Assembly (NCBI RefSeq): GCF_000154725.1
Contig: NZ_DS544873.1
Location: 789,407-853,406 of the forward strand
DNA length: 64,000 nucleotides
Reading direction: 5' to 3'
Source: Kordia algicida OT-1
GTDB lineage: Bacteria > Bacteroidota > Bacteroidia > Flavobacteriales > Flavobacteriaceae
Shown here: one piece after another, positions 9,522 to 19,155 of the stretch
How positions within the stretch are numbered: the stretch's first letter is position 1
Layout of the letters: the number at the start of each line of letters is the position of its first letter
Position numbers and translations under genes: made by a program
Notes under the pieces: generated by a model
What the model was told of the DNA's origin: nothing
The model's database searches: none
What the model saw: only the letters and a program-made list of their open reading frames with translations

Positions 9522-11210
9522 ATGAAAAAGTATCTTGTTTCTATATTGATCTTTACAAGTATAATTTCAATGAATGCACAGATTAATAAAATCGATTCGT
9601 TGAATGAATATACTTATAGAGAATTAGTTAAGAAATTTTCTTCATCTAAAGATTCAAAGGAATTATATGCAAAATACTATTTATCAAAAGCTAAAAATTC
9701 AAGAGATACTTTACGTATTGCAAAAGGATATAAATTGATTACGTTTATAGTTACATCTGATATAGCAATAAAATACTCTGACTCTATTATTAAAATATCA
9801 AAAGGAAAACCATATAAAAGTTATCCAGCAGAAGGTTACTTATTAAAAGCATATTATTTATATCAAAAAGGTAGTTATAAAGATGCGTTAGATAATTACA
9901 TAAAAGCACTGCCTTTAGCTAAAGAGAGAAAGAATACCAAACAGTTATTTAGAATTAGACAAGGTATAGGTACACTAAAAAGTAGGTTTGGAAACTACAA
10001 TGAAGCTTTAAGAATATACAAAGAAGATCTGAACTTCATACAAACATTAACAAACTATAAGGTAAAGTATAAGAAAGATTATTTAAGTGCAATATTTAAC
10101 ATTAGCAATATATTTCTAAAAACTAAAAATCTTGATTCAGCTAAAATGTATCTTGAAAAAGGTATATCAGAGAGTCTTACACTTAAAGATACTGTAATGT
10201 ATTACGATTTTGTTACTGCTTCTGGGTATGAAAAATATTATAGTAATGATTTTACCGAAGCTTTGAGAATTCTAAATCTTACTGCGCCACATTTGAAAGG
10301 ATATAGCCTAGGAGTCAGTTATTATTATAAAGGTAAATGTTATCAAAAATTAGGCAGTAAAGAAAAAATGCTTCATCAATTTAAAAAAGCAGATAGTATT
10401 TATCAATTGAATAAAGACTTATTTCCTGAGTTAAGAAATATTTATGAGTTTTTTATTGATCACTACAAAGAAAAGAAAAAAACTAAACAGCAATTGTATT
10501 ACTTAGAAAAACTTATTTCAATAGATAGTATCCTTGATAAGCAGTACAACTATTTAAGTTCAGAAATTGTAAAAAAATATGACACTCCATTATTATTGAA
10601 TGAGCAGGAAAGATTAAAGAATGAAGTTGAGTCTTTAAACAAACAAAATATGCGTTCAAATTTTGGATTAGGTATTTCCTTAGTTTTTATTTCAATCATT
10701 GCCATTTTTCTTATTTATTATTATGAGCAACAGAAAAAATATAAGCGTAAATTCATTGAAACGATTAATAAATCAAAAAAGGAGAACGAAGAAAAGGAAA
10801 GGAAAGAAAAGTCCGAAGTTGATAAGAAAGATTTAGGTATAAGCAAAGAAATTATTAATGAAATTTTACAAAAATTAAATGAATTTGAAGCTAATAATAT
10901 TTTTTTAAAATCAGACATCACAGTTGCAAGTTTAGCAAAAGATTTTAACACAAATACGACATATTTATCTAAAATAATCAATGTGAATAGGGGAAAAAAT
11001 TTTAGTTCATACTTGAAAGAATTAAGAGTTAATTATGCTATTGAACAATTACAAAATAATTCTCAATTTCGGAAATATTCAGTCAAGGCTATTGCTTACG
11101 AAATAGGTTTTAACAACGTAGATTATTTTTCTAAGGCTTTTTACAAAATAACAGGAATACAACCTTCATATTTTATAAAGCAGTTGGAAAAGCAAGAAAA
11201 TAAGGAATAA
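9522..11210 (+). CDS. Transmembrane TPR sensor with AraC-type DNA-binding domain
   Basis: The ATG at 9522 is preferred over that at 9504 because it begins a clean signal peptide (MKKYLVSILIFTSIISMNAQ). TPR-like helical repeats fill about residues 25-370, a membrane helix lies at about 380-403 (ISLVFISIIAIFLIYYY), a charged coiled coil follows, and residues about 456-555 form an AraC/XylS double helix-turn-helix (TYLSKIIN, then VKAIAYEIGFNNVDYFSKAFYKITGIQPSYF). Such flavobacterial proteins have TPRs in the periplasm and a cytoplasmic DNA-binding domain and are thought to sense an extracytoplasmic signal. It sits immediately upstream of a small double-glycine peptide gene and a prolyl oligopeptidase gene. 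Confidence 0.85.
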   Translation: MKKYLVSILIFTSIISMNAQINKIDSLNEYTYRELVKKFSSSKDSKELYAKYYLSKAKNSRDTLRIAKGYKLITFIVTSDIAIKYSDSIIKISKGKPYKSYPAEGYLLKAYYLYQKGSYKDALDNYIKALPLAKERKNTKQLFRIRQGIGTLKSRFGNYNEALRIYKEDLNFIQTLTNYKVKYKKDYLSAIFNISNIFLKTKNLDSAKMYLEKGISESLTLKDTVMYYDFVTASGYEKYYSNDFTEALRILNLTAPHLKGYSLGVSYYYKGKCYQKLGSKEKMLHQFKKADSIYQLNKDLFPELRNIYEFFIDHYKEKKKTKQQLYYLEKLISIDSILDKQYNYLSSEIVKKYDTPLLLNEQERLKNEVESLNKQNMRSNFGLGISLVFISIIAIFLIYYYEQQKKYKRKFIETINKSKKENEEKERKEKSEVDKKDLGISKEIINEILQKLNEFEANNIFLKSDITVASLAKDFNTNTTYLSKIINVNRGKNFSSYLKELRVNYAIEQLQNNSQFRKYSVKAIAYEIGFNNVDYFSKAFYKITGIQPSYFIKQLEKQENKE

Positions 11211-11315
11211 TATCACCTATAATTTGTAAATAATGGGCTGTAACTTCCCACTTATATTAGTATTTACTTGATTTTTATATAGATTTGAAATGTTTATAAT
11301 TAAAAACTAATAAAG

Positions 11316-11468
11316 ATGAAGAAAAAAAAATTAACAATGTTAATCGGAAAATCGATAACCAATAAAAAATTATTATTTTCAATTGTAGGGGGTGATGACG
11401 ATGACGATCCTGTTGATAAAGACAAAACTAGACCTCCAACGGTTGACGACGATATTACAAATGATTGA
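11316..11468 (+). CDS. Double-glycine-leader precursor peptide (50 aa)
   Basis: Starts MKKKKLTML, has a basic leader of about 24 residues and a GG pair (residues 25-26, FSIVGG), then a highly acidic, Pro-containing core (DDDDDPVDKDKTRPPTVDDD). The leader resembles those of Bacteroidota class I lanthipeptide/RiPP-like precursors, but the core has no Cys and only three Thr, so lanthionine formation is impossible. It has its own strong terminator. It lies between a TPR/AraC membrane regulator and a prolyl oligopeptidase. No modification enzyme or ABC exporter is adjacent. It could be a secreted signal peptide; this is inference. Confidence 0.65.
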   Translation: MKKKKLTMLIGKSITNKKLLFSIVGGDDDDDPVDKDKTRPPTVDDDITND

Positions 11469-11472
11469 TAAT

Positions 11473-11516
11473 AAAAACAACAAAAAGCATTATTAAAAAT
11501 ACTTTTTGTTGTTTTT
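11473..11516 (+). terminator. Strong terminator after the peptide gene
   Basis: AACAACAAAAAG and CTTTTTGTTGTT form a 12-bp stem around an A/T-rich loop, and the 3' arm runs into further Ts. It begins a few bases after the peptide stop, so the peptide is probably a mono-cistronic, highly expressed transcript. Confidence 0.8.
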
Positions 11517-11558
11517 CATTTTTTATCTTAACCTACATTTATTTAGAAATCTCTCAAT

Positions 11559-13760
11559 ATGAAAATATACATAAAAATTTTTATCATTTGCATTTGGCTA
11601 TTCTCATGCGATTCTAAAACTAACAAAATAAATTTACCTCCTTATCCAACTATAAACAAAAAATTAGTAACAGAAAATATTTGTGATACTACTGTTAATG
11701 ATTATTATAGAAATTTAGAAAACGCCGAGGATAGTTTAGTAAATAATTGGTATAAACAACAGGGAGATTACGCAAGTAATATTTTATCAAAAATTAGCGG
11801 CAAAGATGGTCTAGCTAAATCTATGCAAGACCTTAGTAATAGAAAAAGTTATAGAGTAAGAAGAACAAATATAGTAGCTGACGATCAGTATTTTTTCTTA
11901 AAAAAGATGCCTAATGAGAAAAAATTCAAACTTTTTTATAAAAGTGGGTATGATGGAAAAGACGAATTTTTATATGACCCTAATACATTTAAGCCTGAAA
12001 CAAAACATGATTACGTTATAAATTATATTCGTCCAAGTTGGAATGGACAATACGTGGTTGTGGCACTCACATATGAAGGAAGAGAGGTTGCTGAAATGAT
12101 TATCATTGACATGAAAACTAAAAAACCTCTAGCTGAAATAATCGGTTCTTCGTGGGCAGCTTCATTTTACGGTGTAGACTGGCTTCCTGATAATAGTGGT
12201 TTTACTTATTTACACTTTCCTAACTTGAGCAAGAATAATAAAAGGGCAAAGACTAATACACAAGCTGTATTATACAAAATTGGGCAAAACCCAAAAAATA
12301 TAACACCAATATTTAGTCCTCAAAATAACCCTGAATTAAATCTTGATATAACAAGCTACCCGATAGTTGAAATTGATAACCCTAACCAAAAATATGCAAT
12401 AGGTTACATGGTTAATGTTAGTAATTATTTTGATGCATATTATACAGAAATCGAAAATTTAGATAAAAAAAAGGTTAACTGGAAACCATTGTTCACAAAA
12501 AAAGATAAGGTATACAAGACAGCATGCGAAATTAAAAATGACACAATAACCTTTAAATCAGCTTATGGAGCATCAAATTACCAAATAGCTCAAACAAGGC
12601 TATCTTCTCCTGATTTCAAATCTCCAACTATAATTGTGCCTGAGAATTTAGATGAAATAATTGGTGAATTTAAAGAAATGCCCAATAGCTTATTTTTTAC
12701 TACGACGAAAAACGGAGTACAGGCTAAATTTTACCAACTAGATAAAAATGAAATTAAGGAGATTAAATTACCTAAAGAATCAGGTAGTATTTCACTAAGA
12801 TCATATAATAATATTGATTTATTTGTGACAATTAGAGGTTGGTTGAACAAAAGTGAACGATACTTATATTCTTCTAATGATAATAAATTTACTTACTTAC
12901 CACTTTCGCCAATAATAAATTATCCTGAATTTAAAGATTTCATTGCAAAGGAAATTGAAGTTATAAATCAAGATGGGGTAAATATTCCATTGTCAATTAT
13001 CCATCATAAAGATACAGAGTTAAATGGTAAGAATCCCGTTTTTATTTATGGTTATGGTGCTTACGGAGATATTGAGAAACCTGCTTTTTCTCCTATTTTT
13101 TTAACATGGGTTGCTAATGGAGGGGTATTGTGTATCGCTCATGTTAGAGGTGGTGGAGAAAAAGGAGAAGCTTGGCACTTAGGTGGAATGAAATTAAATA
13201 AGCCGAACTCATGGGGAGATTTGATAACCTGTACTGAATATCTTGTTGAAAAAAAATATTCTTCGCCAGAACACATTGCTCTATGGAGTAGTAGTGCAGG
13301 TGGTATAATGGCAGGGAGAGCAGTTACTGATCGACCAGACTTATTTAAAGCTGTAATTATAGATGCGGGTGTTTTAAATCCTATCAGAAGGGAACAAAGT
13401 TATGGAGGAAGTAATCACAAAGAATATGGTAGTATGAAAGATTCAATCGAGTGTAAAGGAGTAATAGCAATGGACGCATATTTTCACATTAAGGAAAACG
13501 TTATGTATCCAGCTATTTTACTTAATGCTGGAATGAATGACCCTAGAGTAGCTCCTTGGCAATCGGGTAAATTTGGAGCAAGATTACAGGAAGTCAATAA
13601 ATCCGACAACCCTATTTTGTTCCATGTTGATTATGATTCAGGACATGGTAATGGGACTACTGTTGGTAAGGTTTATGATCAATGGGCAAATATATTTTCC
13701 TTTGCATTTTGGCAAACAGGACATCCTGATTATCAGCTAGACAAAAGTTCTCTAAAATAA
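11559..13760 (+). CDS. Prolyl oligopeptidase family lipoprotein (S9A)
   Basis: 733 residues. Lipoprotein signal (IWLFSCDSK, Cys about residue 19), N-terminal seven-bladed propeller region (about 60-450), and a C-terminal alpha/beta hydrolase domain. The catalytic set is visible: Ser579 in SSSAGG (usually GGSNGG), Asp661 in NDPRV and His696 in SGHGNG. HVRGGGEKGEAWH is the family signature near residue 528. The enzyme cleaves after proline in peptides too small to be excluded by the propeller. As a lipoprotein it would act in the periplasm or at the surface, where it could process or degrade the Pro-containing peptide encoded just upstream. Confidence 0.9.
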   Translation: MKIYIKIFIICIWLFSCDSKTNKINLPPYPTINKKLVTENICDTTVNDYYRNLENAEDSLVNNWYKQQGDYASNILSKISGKDGLAKSMQDLSNRKSYRVRRTNIVADDQYFFLKKMPNEKKFKLFYKSGYDGKDEFLYDPNTFKPETKHDYVINYIRPSWNGQYVVVALTYEGREVAEMIIIDMKTKKPLAEIIGSSWAASFYGVDWLPDNSGFTYLHFPNLSKNNKRAKTNTQAVLYKIGQNPKNITPIFSPQNNPELNLDITSYPIVEIDNPNQKYAIGYMVNVSNYFDAYYTEIENLDKKKVNWKPLFTKKDKVYKTACEIKNDTITFKSAYGASNYQIAQTRLSSPDFKSPTIIVPENLDEIIGEFKEMPNSLFFTTTKNGVQAKFYQLDKNEIKEIKLPKESGSISLRSYNNIDLFVTIRGWLNKSERYLYSSNDNKFTYLPLSPIINYPEFKDFIAKEIEVINQDGVNIPLSIIHHKDTELNGKNPVFIYGYGAYGDIEKPAFSPIFLTWVANGGVLCIAHVRGGGEKGEAWHLGGMKLNKPNSWGDLITCTEYLVEKKYSSPEHIALWSSSAGGIMAGRAVTDRPDLFKAVIIDAGVLNPIRREQSYGGSNHKEYGSMKDSIECKGVIAMDAYFHIKENVMYPAILLNAGMNDPRVAPWQSGKFGARLQEVNKSDNPILFHVDYDSGHGNGTTVGKVYDQWANIFSFAFWQTGHPDYQLDKSSLK

Positions 13761-13781
13761 AAATAAAAAAAAACAAACTAT

Positions 13782-14294
13782 ATGTATCTTATTTGGGCAC
13801 TCATCAATACGGCATTGATCATCTTATTTTGGGCATTAGTATTAACGCTATTTTCCAAAGGAAAGCAATTATTTAATAACAAATATGGCAATGCCATTAT
13901 TGTAATATTCGTACTAGGCGTTATTGGAATGTTGAGCTTTAAGGAAATAGATATTAAAGACAATAGGTACGTTTCAGATATGAAAATAGAAAACAAAGAT
14001 CGTGATAAGATCGTATCAAGAGATGTTCGACTGGAAGATAATGGCATTTTCCATATATCATTACACACACGGTATTTAGAAGAAGCTGATAAAGTAACAT
14101 TACTACATGGTCATGCAACTAGAAGTGGTTTTGTGACTGGATTTCAATGGAAGTTTGGGTCTATGGTCATCAACAAGAACAAAAATGGTGAGGTGACATA
14201 TCAAGTTTCAGGATCGCTACGTTGGAATTTATTAGGTTTTAACATATATACAGAAAGCAAATATTTTGAAGGAACGTTTACCGTTGCAGAATGA
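13782..14294 (+). CDS. Two-span membrane protein, 170 aa
   Basis: Two hydrophobic segments (about residues 3-23 and 38-54) followed by a charged domain of about 115 residues with a beta-rich pattern (residues 60-170). The stop overlaps the start of the next gene by 4 bp. GATC-rich like the phage-like element. No family recognised. Confidence 0.7.
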   Translation: MYLIWALINTALIILFWALVLTLFSKGKQLFNNKYGNAIIVIFVLGVIGMLSFKEIDIKDNRYVSDMKIENKDRDKIVSRDVRLEDNGIFHISLHTRYLEEADKVTLLHGHATRSGFVTGFQWKFGSMVINKNKNGEVTYQVSGSLRWNLLGFNIYTESKYFEGTFTVAE

Positions 14295-14809
14295 AAAAGT
14301 ATTTCTTGATCATATTATTAGTTGGTTGTTCAGCTAGTAAAAACAATAGCGACCTTTCCAAAAGTGAACTATTTACAAAGCTATCCAAAGGTTTTATAAT
14401 TCAAAAGCTACCCAATTGGGAATTCCACGGTTTTCACGGGGTGTTGAACTACACTCCTAAAGAATTGATGAATGTTGGCTATGAGTATATATATAACGGT
14501 ATTATAGCAACAACAAAGGAAGTAGGAGAAGAAACATTGTCATCTTTTGTAGCTAAAGAAATAGATCGACAAAATTCGTTATACAAGGTCACTAACTTCA
14601 AAAAAATCATAGAACAGACAAGATATGGTAAGAGTATTGTTTTGGTCTATGACGCTGAGATCAATCGGATCGACTACAAAGTTATTCGACAATTTTACCT
14701 TCATCAAGGAATTATATATGAAGTTGCCTATTCAGCAAAATCAAAATTCTTTGACTTTTTTGTAAACGATGCCATTCATATGATGAAAACATTCACCATA
14801 ACTCAATAA
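14291..14809 (+). CDS. Small lipoprotein, 172 aa
   Basis: Signal MKKYFLIILLVGCSAS gives a lipidated Cys at residue 13. The mature part (about 155 residues) has mixed alpha/beta pattern resembling PsbP/DUF-type small envelope proteins, but I cannot assign it. It is coupled (4-bp overlap) to the two-span membrane protein upstream, so the pair probably works together at the envelope. Confidence 0.65.
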   Translation: MKKYFLIILLVGCSASKNNSDLSKSELFTKLSKGFIIQKLPNWEFHGFHGVLNYTPKELMNVGYEYIYNGIIATTKEVGEETLSSFVAKEIDRQNSLYKVTNFKKIIEQTRYGKSIVLVYDAEINRIDYKVIRQFYLHQGIIYEVAYSAKSKFFDFFVNDAIHMMKTFTITQ

Positions 14810-14938
14810 AGCTCATTACCAAATTATCGTAAAACTAGAAGTATTCATTCGCCAAAAAAGCTTCAATCATACGGACAACTCAATAAATATTTTGACTCTT
14901 ACAATAACAAAAGGAGGTATCAAGGAGTCAAAAAATAA
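14810..14938 (+). pseudogene. IS transposase C-terminal fragment
   Basis: The frame directly after the lipoprotein stop reads ...RSIHSPKKLQSYG, then LNKYFDSYNNKRRYQGVKK and a stop. The YFDSYNNKRRYQG pattern matches the C-terminal end of rve-type (DDE) transposases, where YYN..R.HQG is common. Only about 40 residues remain, with no upstream catalytic part and no terminal inverted repeats found. This is a scar of an insertion sequence at the junction between cargo and the early operon. Confidence 0.4.
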
Positions 14939-15136
14939 ACAAGTAGCTTGATATATTATACTTAGTATAAGATCTGTCCTTCAAATGGGAAAATGATCAG
15001 GGCGAAGGTTTTCGTTTTTTTCAACTTAACACTTAAAATCAATAGTTTATAGGTTTTATTATCTAAAGTCTTACAATTTTTTTACATTTGTAATGAGTAT
15101 TTTAATTTCATAATTAAAAATAGGATATCTCGGGTT

Positions 15137-15174
15137 AGCCCTCACCTCTCAAAACTATAAGTGAGGGCTTTTTA
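15137..15174 (+). terminator. Intrinsic terminator
   Basis: AGCCCTCAC (15137-15145) pairs perfectly with GTGAGGGCT (15161-15169) and is followed by TTTTTAT. It insulates the early operon from upstream transcription. Confidence 0.8.
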
Positions 15175-15316
15175 TATTGCTTTATTTGATTGAATTTATA
15201 GCTTGATTGATAGTAATGTAGGCTTTCAAGCTAGTCGACCTTATACTACAAATGATCAATCTAACCTTTTCCTACAATTTCTTTCTAATTTATAGTAAAT
15301 AGTACAGCTTCCAAGC

Positions 15317-15345
15317 AAAAAACATGTGTTTAGGACATGTTTTTT
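15317..15345. terminator. Hairpin upstream of the early operon
   Basis: AAAAAACATGT, 7-nt loop, ACATGTTTTTT: a perfect 11-bp stem whose arms supply A- and T-tails on both strands, so it could terminate in either direction. Confidence 0.55.
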
Positions 15346-15397
15346 GAGCGAAAAGGCTTAAATATTTTCTTTTCCTACAATTTTGGACTACAAATCG

Positions 15398-15424
15398 TGT
15401 GTAGTACACAAAATTTTACAAATG
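15398..15424 (+). promoter_or_regulatory. Operator/promoter repeat, copy 1 (early operon)
   Basis: TGTGTAGTACACA (15398-15410) is a 6-bp inverted repeat around one central base, immediately followed by AAATTTTACAAATG. The whole 27 bp recurs exactly at 35891-35917. The palindrome looks like a repressor or activator dimer site, and TTTTACAAATG may contribute to promoter recognition. It lies 56 bp upstream of the methyltransferase ATG at 15481. Confidence 0.75.
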
Positions 15425-15480
15425 ATATGCCACTTGGCTTGTCTACATTTATCAGAGTTTGTAAAAGCACATCATACTAA

Positions 15481-18400
15481 ATGAGATTAGAAGTCAAGGA
15501 AAATACGACAAGCAATAATTACGAGTTGATCTTTAGTGAATTGCCACCTAATAATTTGAGAAAAGCACTTCGAGAACTAGGCTTTACCAAATTGCAATTT
15601 GGCGGACAGATCTATACCATTAGCAAGTTCCCTGTATATCGTCCATTTATAGATTCGCTTGAGGAGGTCATAAATAAAGGGAACTATTGGAGTGAAGTTT
15701 CGAATTTTCCAATATTTGAGTCCACGCATGATAGTATCAATAAAAACTTATATTGGATCGTAACGATCTACTACAAAGAAAATGAAGAGCTTAAAGAACA
15801 GCATTACATCATTTTTGAATTATATAAAAACGCAATATTAACATTAGCTCGTGAATTTGGGAAGAAAAAATATGGAGATCAGTATAAGGATTCAGAGATC
15901 CTTCCTAACAAGTTAAAACGCTTAGCACGCAAATTATTACAGTCAAATTCAATTATTGAACGCCTAAAACTTGACAACCAATCGAAATTGGAAGCTACTC
16001 CTATATCCAATGATGAAGTTAGTTCAACAAGCGACTTAGAAATTGAATCTGTAAGCGATGTAAAAGCAGCACCAATAATTGAAGAAGAAGTTCAATCAAA
16101 AAGGAACAAAGAAAAAGAACGTTCTTTTTTACAAATAGAGATCGCAAAGATCATTTCAGAATTAGAGGAAAAACAAGGTACGACACGTCATGTTTTTGCA
16201 TCTATAATTCAAGAGATCACCGCAGATCTAAAACAAGCGAATGCTTATAGCTTAGATCATGACATAAAGAGTTCGCTTAAAAAGTCAACAAATAAATATA
16301 AGGGGTGGCTTAAAGATTCGGGGGAATTTGAACGCAATTATGTTCTTGAGATACTCAACCGTTTGTTATTACTGCTAGATGATACCACTAGAGCACTTGA
16401 GGTTAAAAAAGGAGCATTATCTATCAAAAGTTGCATTTATATCAATAAAAAGGTCATACAAAATGTATTAATCCCTATCGATGCTCAAGAACCATTTGCC
16501 ACAGGACAGCTCTCCTCTTATGAGGTCGACAAGCTACAAATGAACTTTAAACATCTGCTTCAGATCAAAGAAGACCATCTATCAGAGGTTTCTTCGTTGG
16601 ATCTATTCTACTTGGCACAGCTTGAAAAACCACAATCATATGGTATTGCTATAAAATCTAAAAAAATTCAACAAGAGTGGGAAAAGACAGGCAAACAAAG
16701 ATTTGAGCAGTTAGGTTTCCCAACGGATCTAAAATATCCTTACGTATCTCTTGAAAAAGGATTTGTGAAGATTCTACCGCTTGAAACCATTATCTATAAA
16801 ACGGATAGTGATCAATACAAATGGTGGTTTGCACTGATTCACACACGACCAATTACAGAGTTTGAAAAAGTGCTGAGAGTGATTGAACTAGCCATAGAAA
16901 AATTAGAAAAAGGAATCAAAAAACTCACGAAGCTACCAAATGATCCTGCTAGTAAAAGTGGAAGATCATCAAATTCGATAGATAATATTGAGAGAATGAT
17001 AACCGCCTTGCGTAGTTCAAAATTAGTCATAGCGGACTATCTAAAGAGCAAAGAACAGACAACTTTAAAAACGACACAAACCAGGGAAGAGCAAACCAGT
17101 ATATCACCCCGATCTACTATAAGAACGGAGATGCACTATAAGTTACAAGAGGTTATAGATGAGTTAATTTCTATGGAAGATGATCTTATTGGTCAGCAAG
17201 AGGTTATCATCGCCAAAACGATACATGACTTAGAAACTGTTTTAGAAATTGCCGATGAAGATGTCTTTACCGATGAGTTAGGTAATAGTATCGAATCATT
17301 TAAAAATTGGATTTCGGATCTTGAGCCTTCAATTCGTGATCGATCGGCAAGGCTTTTCAATCGTTTGATCGCTCATGTGGGCGGGAGAAGCATACCTATC
17401 CTAAGTGAGAAAAGCTCTCTGGTGATCGCTAAAGATATAGAGCAATACAATGGTATGGTTGAAAATGTTCTAGTTCCCATACATGCAAAAGAACCTTTTC
17501 AATCAGGGAAGGTTCTCATAGATCAAATAAAAGGGTTAAAGAAAGATTTTCCCCATTTATACAAGATCAAAACCGATGAATTACATGATGTATCGGCACT
17601 AGAATTATTTCAGTTATCCCAGCTTCCTCATCCAACAAACTATGGTATGCAAGTGTATCGAAGTGATCTTCTTCAGGAGTGGGAACATCGTGGTGCAGAT
17701 GGTTTTGATGCGCTTGGTTTCCCAACAGATATGAATTATCCATATGTAAATATTCACACAGGATATCGCTCGGTAACCACTCTAGCCAATGCCTTAGAAA
17801 ACTCATTTGAACCTGAGAGAGATAGGCTTAAATGGTGGGCAGTAATCGAACATGCAAGACCAATAGCAAGTCCTTCAAAGGGGATTGTGATCATCGACCA
17901 TTTAATTTCAGAATTAGTTATTGAAAGACAAAAATATATCAACCCCCAAACCAAACGACCAAAAACAGGATCAGAGAACAAAGAAGCGTATCGCGATCTA
18001 TCCTTTAAAATAGAAAGACTAAGGCTTTCAAGACAGGTTATTACGGGGTACTTAGACACCCAAGCAGTTGCAGAAGCAGTTCCAGCAGTAGAAAATGCTA
18101 AAGAAGCTTTACCTATCCCTAAAGAAGATTACATAGATCGTGTGGTGGCAACCATGCACCTTGCATACAGAGAGGGCAAGCGACTCACCAAAAAAAAGAT
18201 AGAGGATCTGCAAGATCAAACAGGCGCACCGAGTTTGGGGGAGTTATGGGAAGCGGTGGAACTGAGTTGGCTTCTATGGTATAAAATGATCTACAACGAA
18301 CCTATTTCCTTTGAAGCCAGACTCTCAAAAATGATTACTTTTTGGAATACCATTCAGCCGACCTATGCCTATTCAGATAGTAGTAAGGAACTCTACAAAC

Positions 18401-19155
18401 AATACTCAACCCCGTGTCCTATTGGAGCGATCCTCGCCCAATATACAGGGATGGATCATGCCGCTTCAATATTTGAACCAAGTGCGGGAAACGGTTTATT
18501 ACTTGTAGGAGCAGCTCCTAAGAAAACCCACGTGAATGAGATCGATACAAGCCGCAAAAAGTCCTTAGCGTTTCAACAATTTAAAAAGATTACAACCGAT
18601 AATGGAGCGCACCCTTTTGCTAGTGATATGGAAAGATCCTTTGATGCGGTGGTTACAAATCCCCCGTTTGCCAAATGGGAAGAAAACAGCTTTGACAAAG
18701 AGCGTATTGTTAAAAAATACTTTCATAACAACCGAGGATTAAAACAGCACTTACGCCTAGAACATCTCATGTCAGGATTGGCACTTAGTACGATGAAAGA
18801 TCATGGTCGTTGTGGGATCATCATTATGGGGCATGTGTATTTTGACGATCAGGGATTTATTGCCAAATATCGTCCCTTTTTCAATTGGCTCTATCACTAT
18901 TATCATGTTGATGCCATTTTGAATATGAATAGCTTTAAGTTATACAACAAACAAGGAGCAGTCGCCAAAACGATGCTGATCCTCATTGGAGGACGTAAAG
19001 CAGTTGGACAGGGTGTTGCACCCAAACAAAGAGCCGCCCCCGATCTTGATAAGATCATCGACACATTTGAAGAACTATGGTCAGCAGTAAAAACACACAT
19101 AAAACCGAGTATTCACACAATTATCAAACAACTTAAAATCGCAAAAAGAAAATGA
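15481..19155 (+). CDS. N6-adenine methyltransferase with duplicated unknown domain
   Basis: 1224 residues. An N-terminal segment (1-130) is followed by a domain present twice: about 220-535 and 554-867, offset by about 334 residues (EPFATGQLS matches EPFQSGKVL, and QLGFPTDLKYPYV matches ALGFPTDMNYPYV). The C-terminal third is a class I methyltransferase with motif I FEPSAGNG (about 998) and motif IV TNPPF (about 1059), as in N6-adenine enzymes. It overlaps the next gene by 4 bp and sits two genes before a Strawberry-notch-type helicase. This methylase-helicase pairing resembles the split equivalent of phage P1 DarB, an anti-restriction protein carried in the virion; that parallel is inference. 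Confidence 0.8.
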   Translation: MRLEVKENTTSNNYELIFSELPPNNLRKALRELGFTKLQFGGQIYTISKFPVYRPFIDSLEEVINKGNYWSEVSNFPIFESTHDSINKNLYWIVTIYYKENEELKEQHYIIFELYKNAILTLAREFGKKKYGDQYKDSEILPNKLKRLARKLLQSNSIIERLKLDNQSKLEATPISNDEVSSTSDLEIESVSDVKAAPIIEEEVQSKRNKEKERSFLQIEIAKIISELEEKQGTTRHVFASIIQEITADLKQANAYSLDHDIKSSLKKSTNKYKGWLKDSGEFERNYVLEILNRLLLLLDDTTRALEVKKGALSIKSCIYINKKVIQNVLIPIDAQEPFATGQLSSYEVDKLQMNFKHLLQIKEDHLSEVSSLDLFYLAQLEKPQSYGIAIKSKKIQQEWEKTGKQRFEQLGFPTDLKYPYVSLEKGFVKILPLETIIYKTDSDQYKWWFALIHTRPITEFEKVLRVIELAIEKLEKGIKKLTKLPNDPASKSGRSSNSIDNIERMITALRSSKLVIADYLKSKEQTTLKTTQTREEQTSISPRSTIRTEMHYKLQEVIDELISMEDDLIGQQEVIIAKTIHDLETVLEIADEDVFTDELGNSIESFKNWISDLEPSIRDRSARLFNRLIAHVGGRSIPILSEKSSLVIAKDIEQYNGMVENVLVPIHAKEPFQSGKVLIDQIKGLKKDFPHLYKIKTDELHDVSALELFQLSQLPHPTNYGMQVYRSDLLQEWEHRGADGFDALGFPTDMNYPYVNIHTGYRSVTTLANALENSFEPERDRLKWWAVIEHARPIASPSKGIVIIDHLISELVIERQKYINPQTKRPKTGSENKEAYRDLSFKIERLRLSRQVITGYLDTQAVAEAVPAVENAKEALPIPKEDYIDRVVATMHLAYREGKRLTKKKIEDLQDQTGAPSLGELWEAVELSWLLWYKMIYNEPISFEARLSKMITFWNTIQPTYAYSDSSKELYKQYSTPCPIGAILAQYTGMDHAASIFEPSAGNGLLLVGAAPKKTHVNEIDTSRKKSLAFQQFKKITTDNGAHPFASDMERSFDAVVTNPPFAKWEENSFDKERIVKKYFHNNRGLKQHLRLEHLMSGLALSTMKDHGRCGIIIMGHVYFDDQGFIAKYRPFFNWLYHYYHVDAILNMNSFKLYNKQGAVAKTMLILIGGRKAVGQGVAPKQRAAPDLDKIIDTFEELWSAVKTHIKPSIHTIIKQLKIAKRK

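Larger units (their letters stand above)
14939..15480. other. Intergenic region upstream of the early operon
   Basis: No gene recognised. It contains a terminator (15137-15169), a second hairpin (15317-15345) and the 27-bp operator/promoter repeat (15398-15424) upstream of the methyltransferase gene. Confidence 0.6.

Noticed and set aside
14810..14938. Complete insertion sequence
   Set aside because: Only the last 40 or so codons of a transposase-like frame are present, with no catalytic part and no terminal inverted repeats seen.
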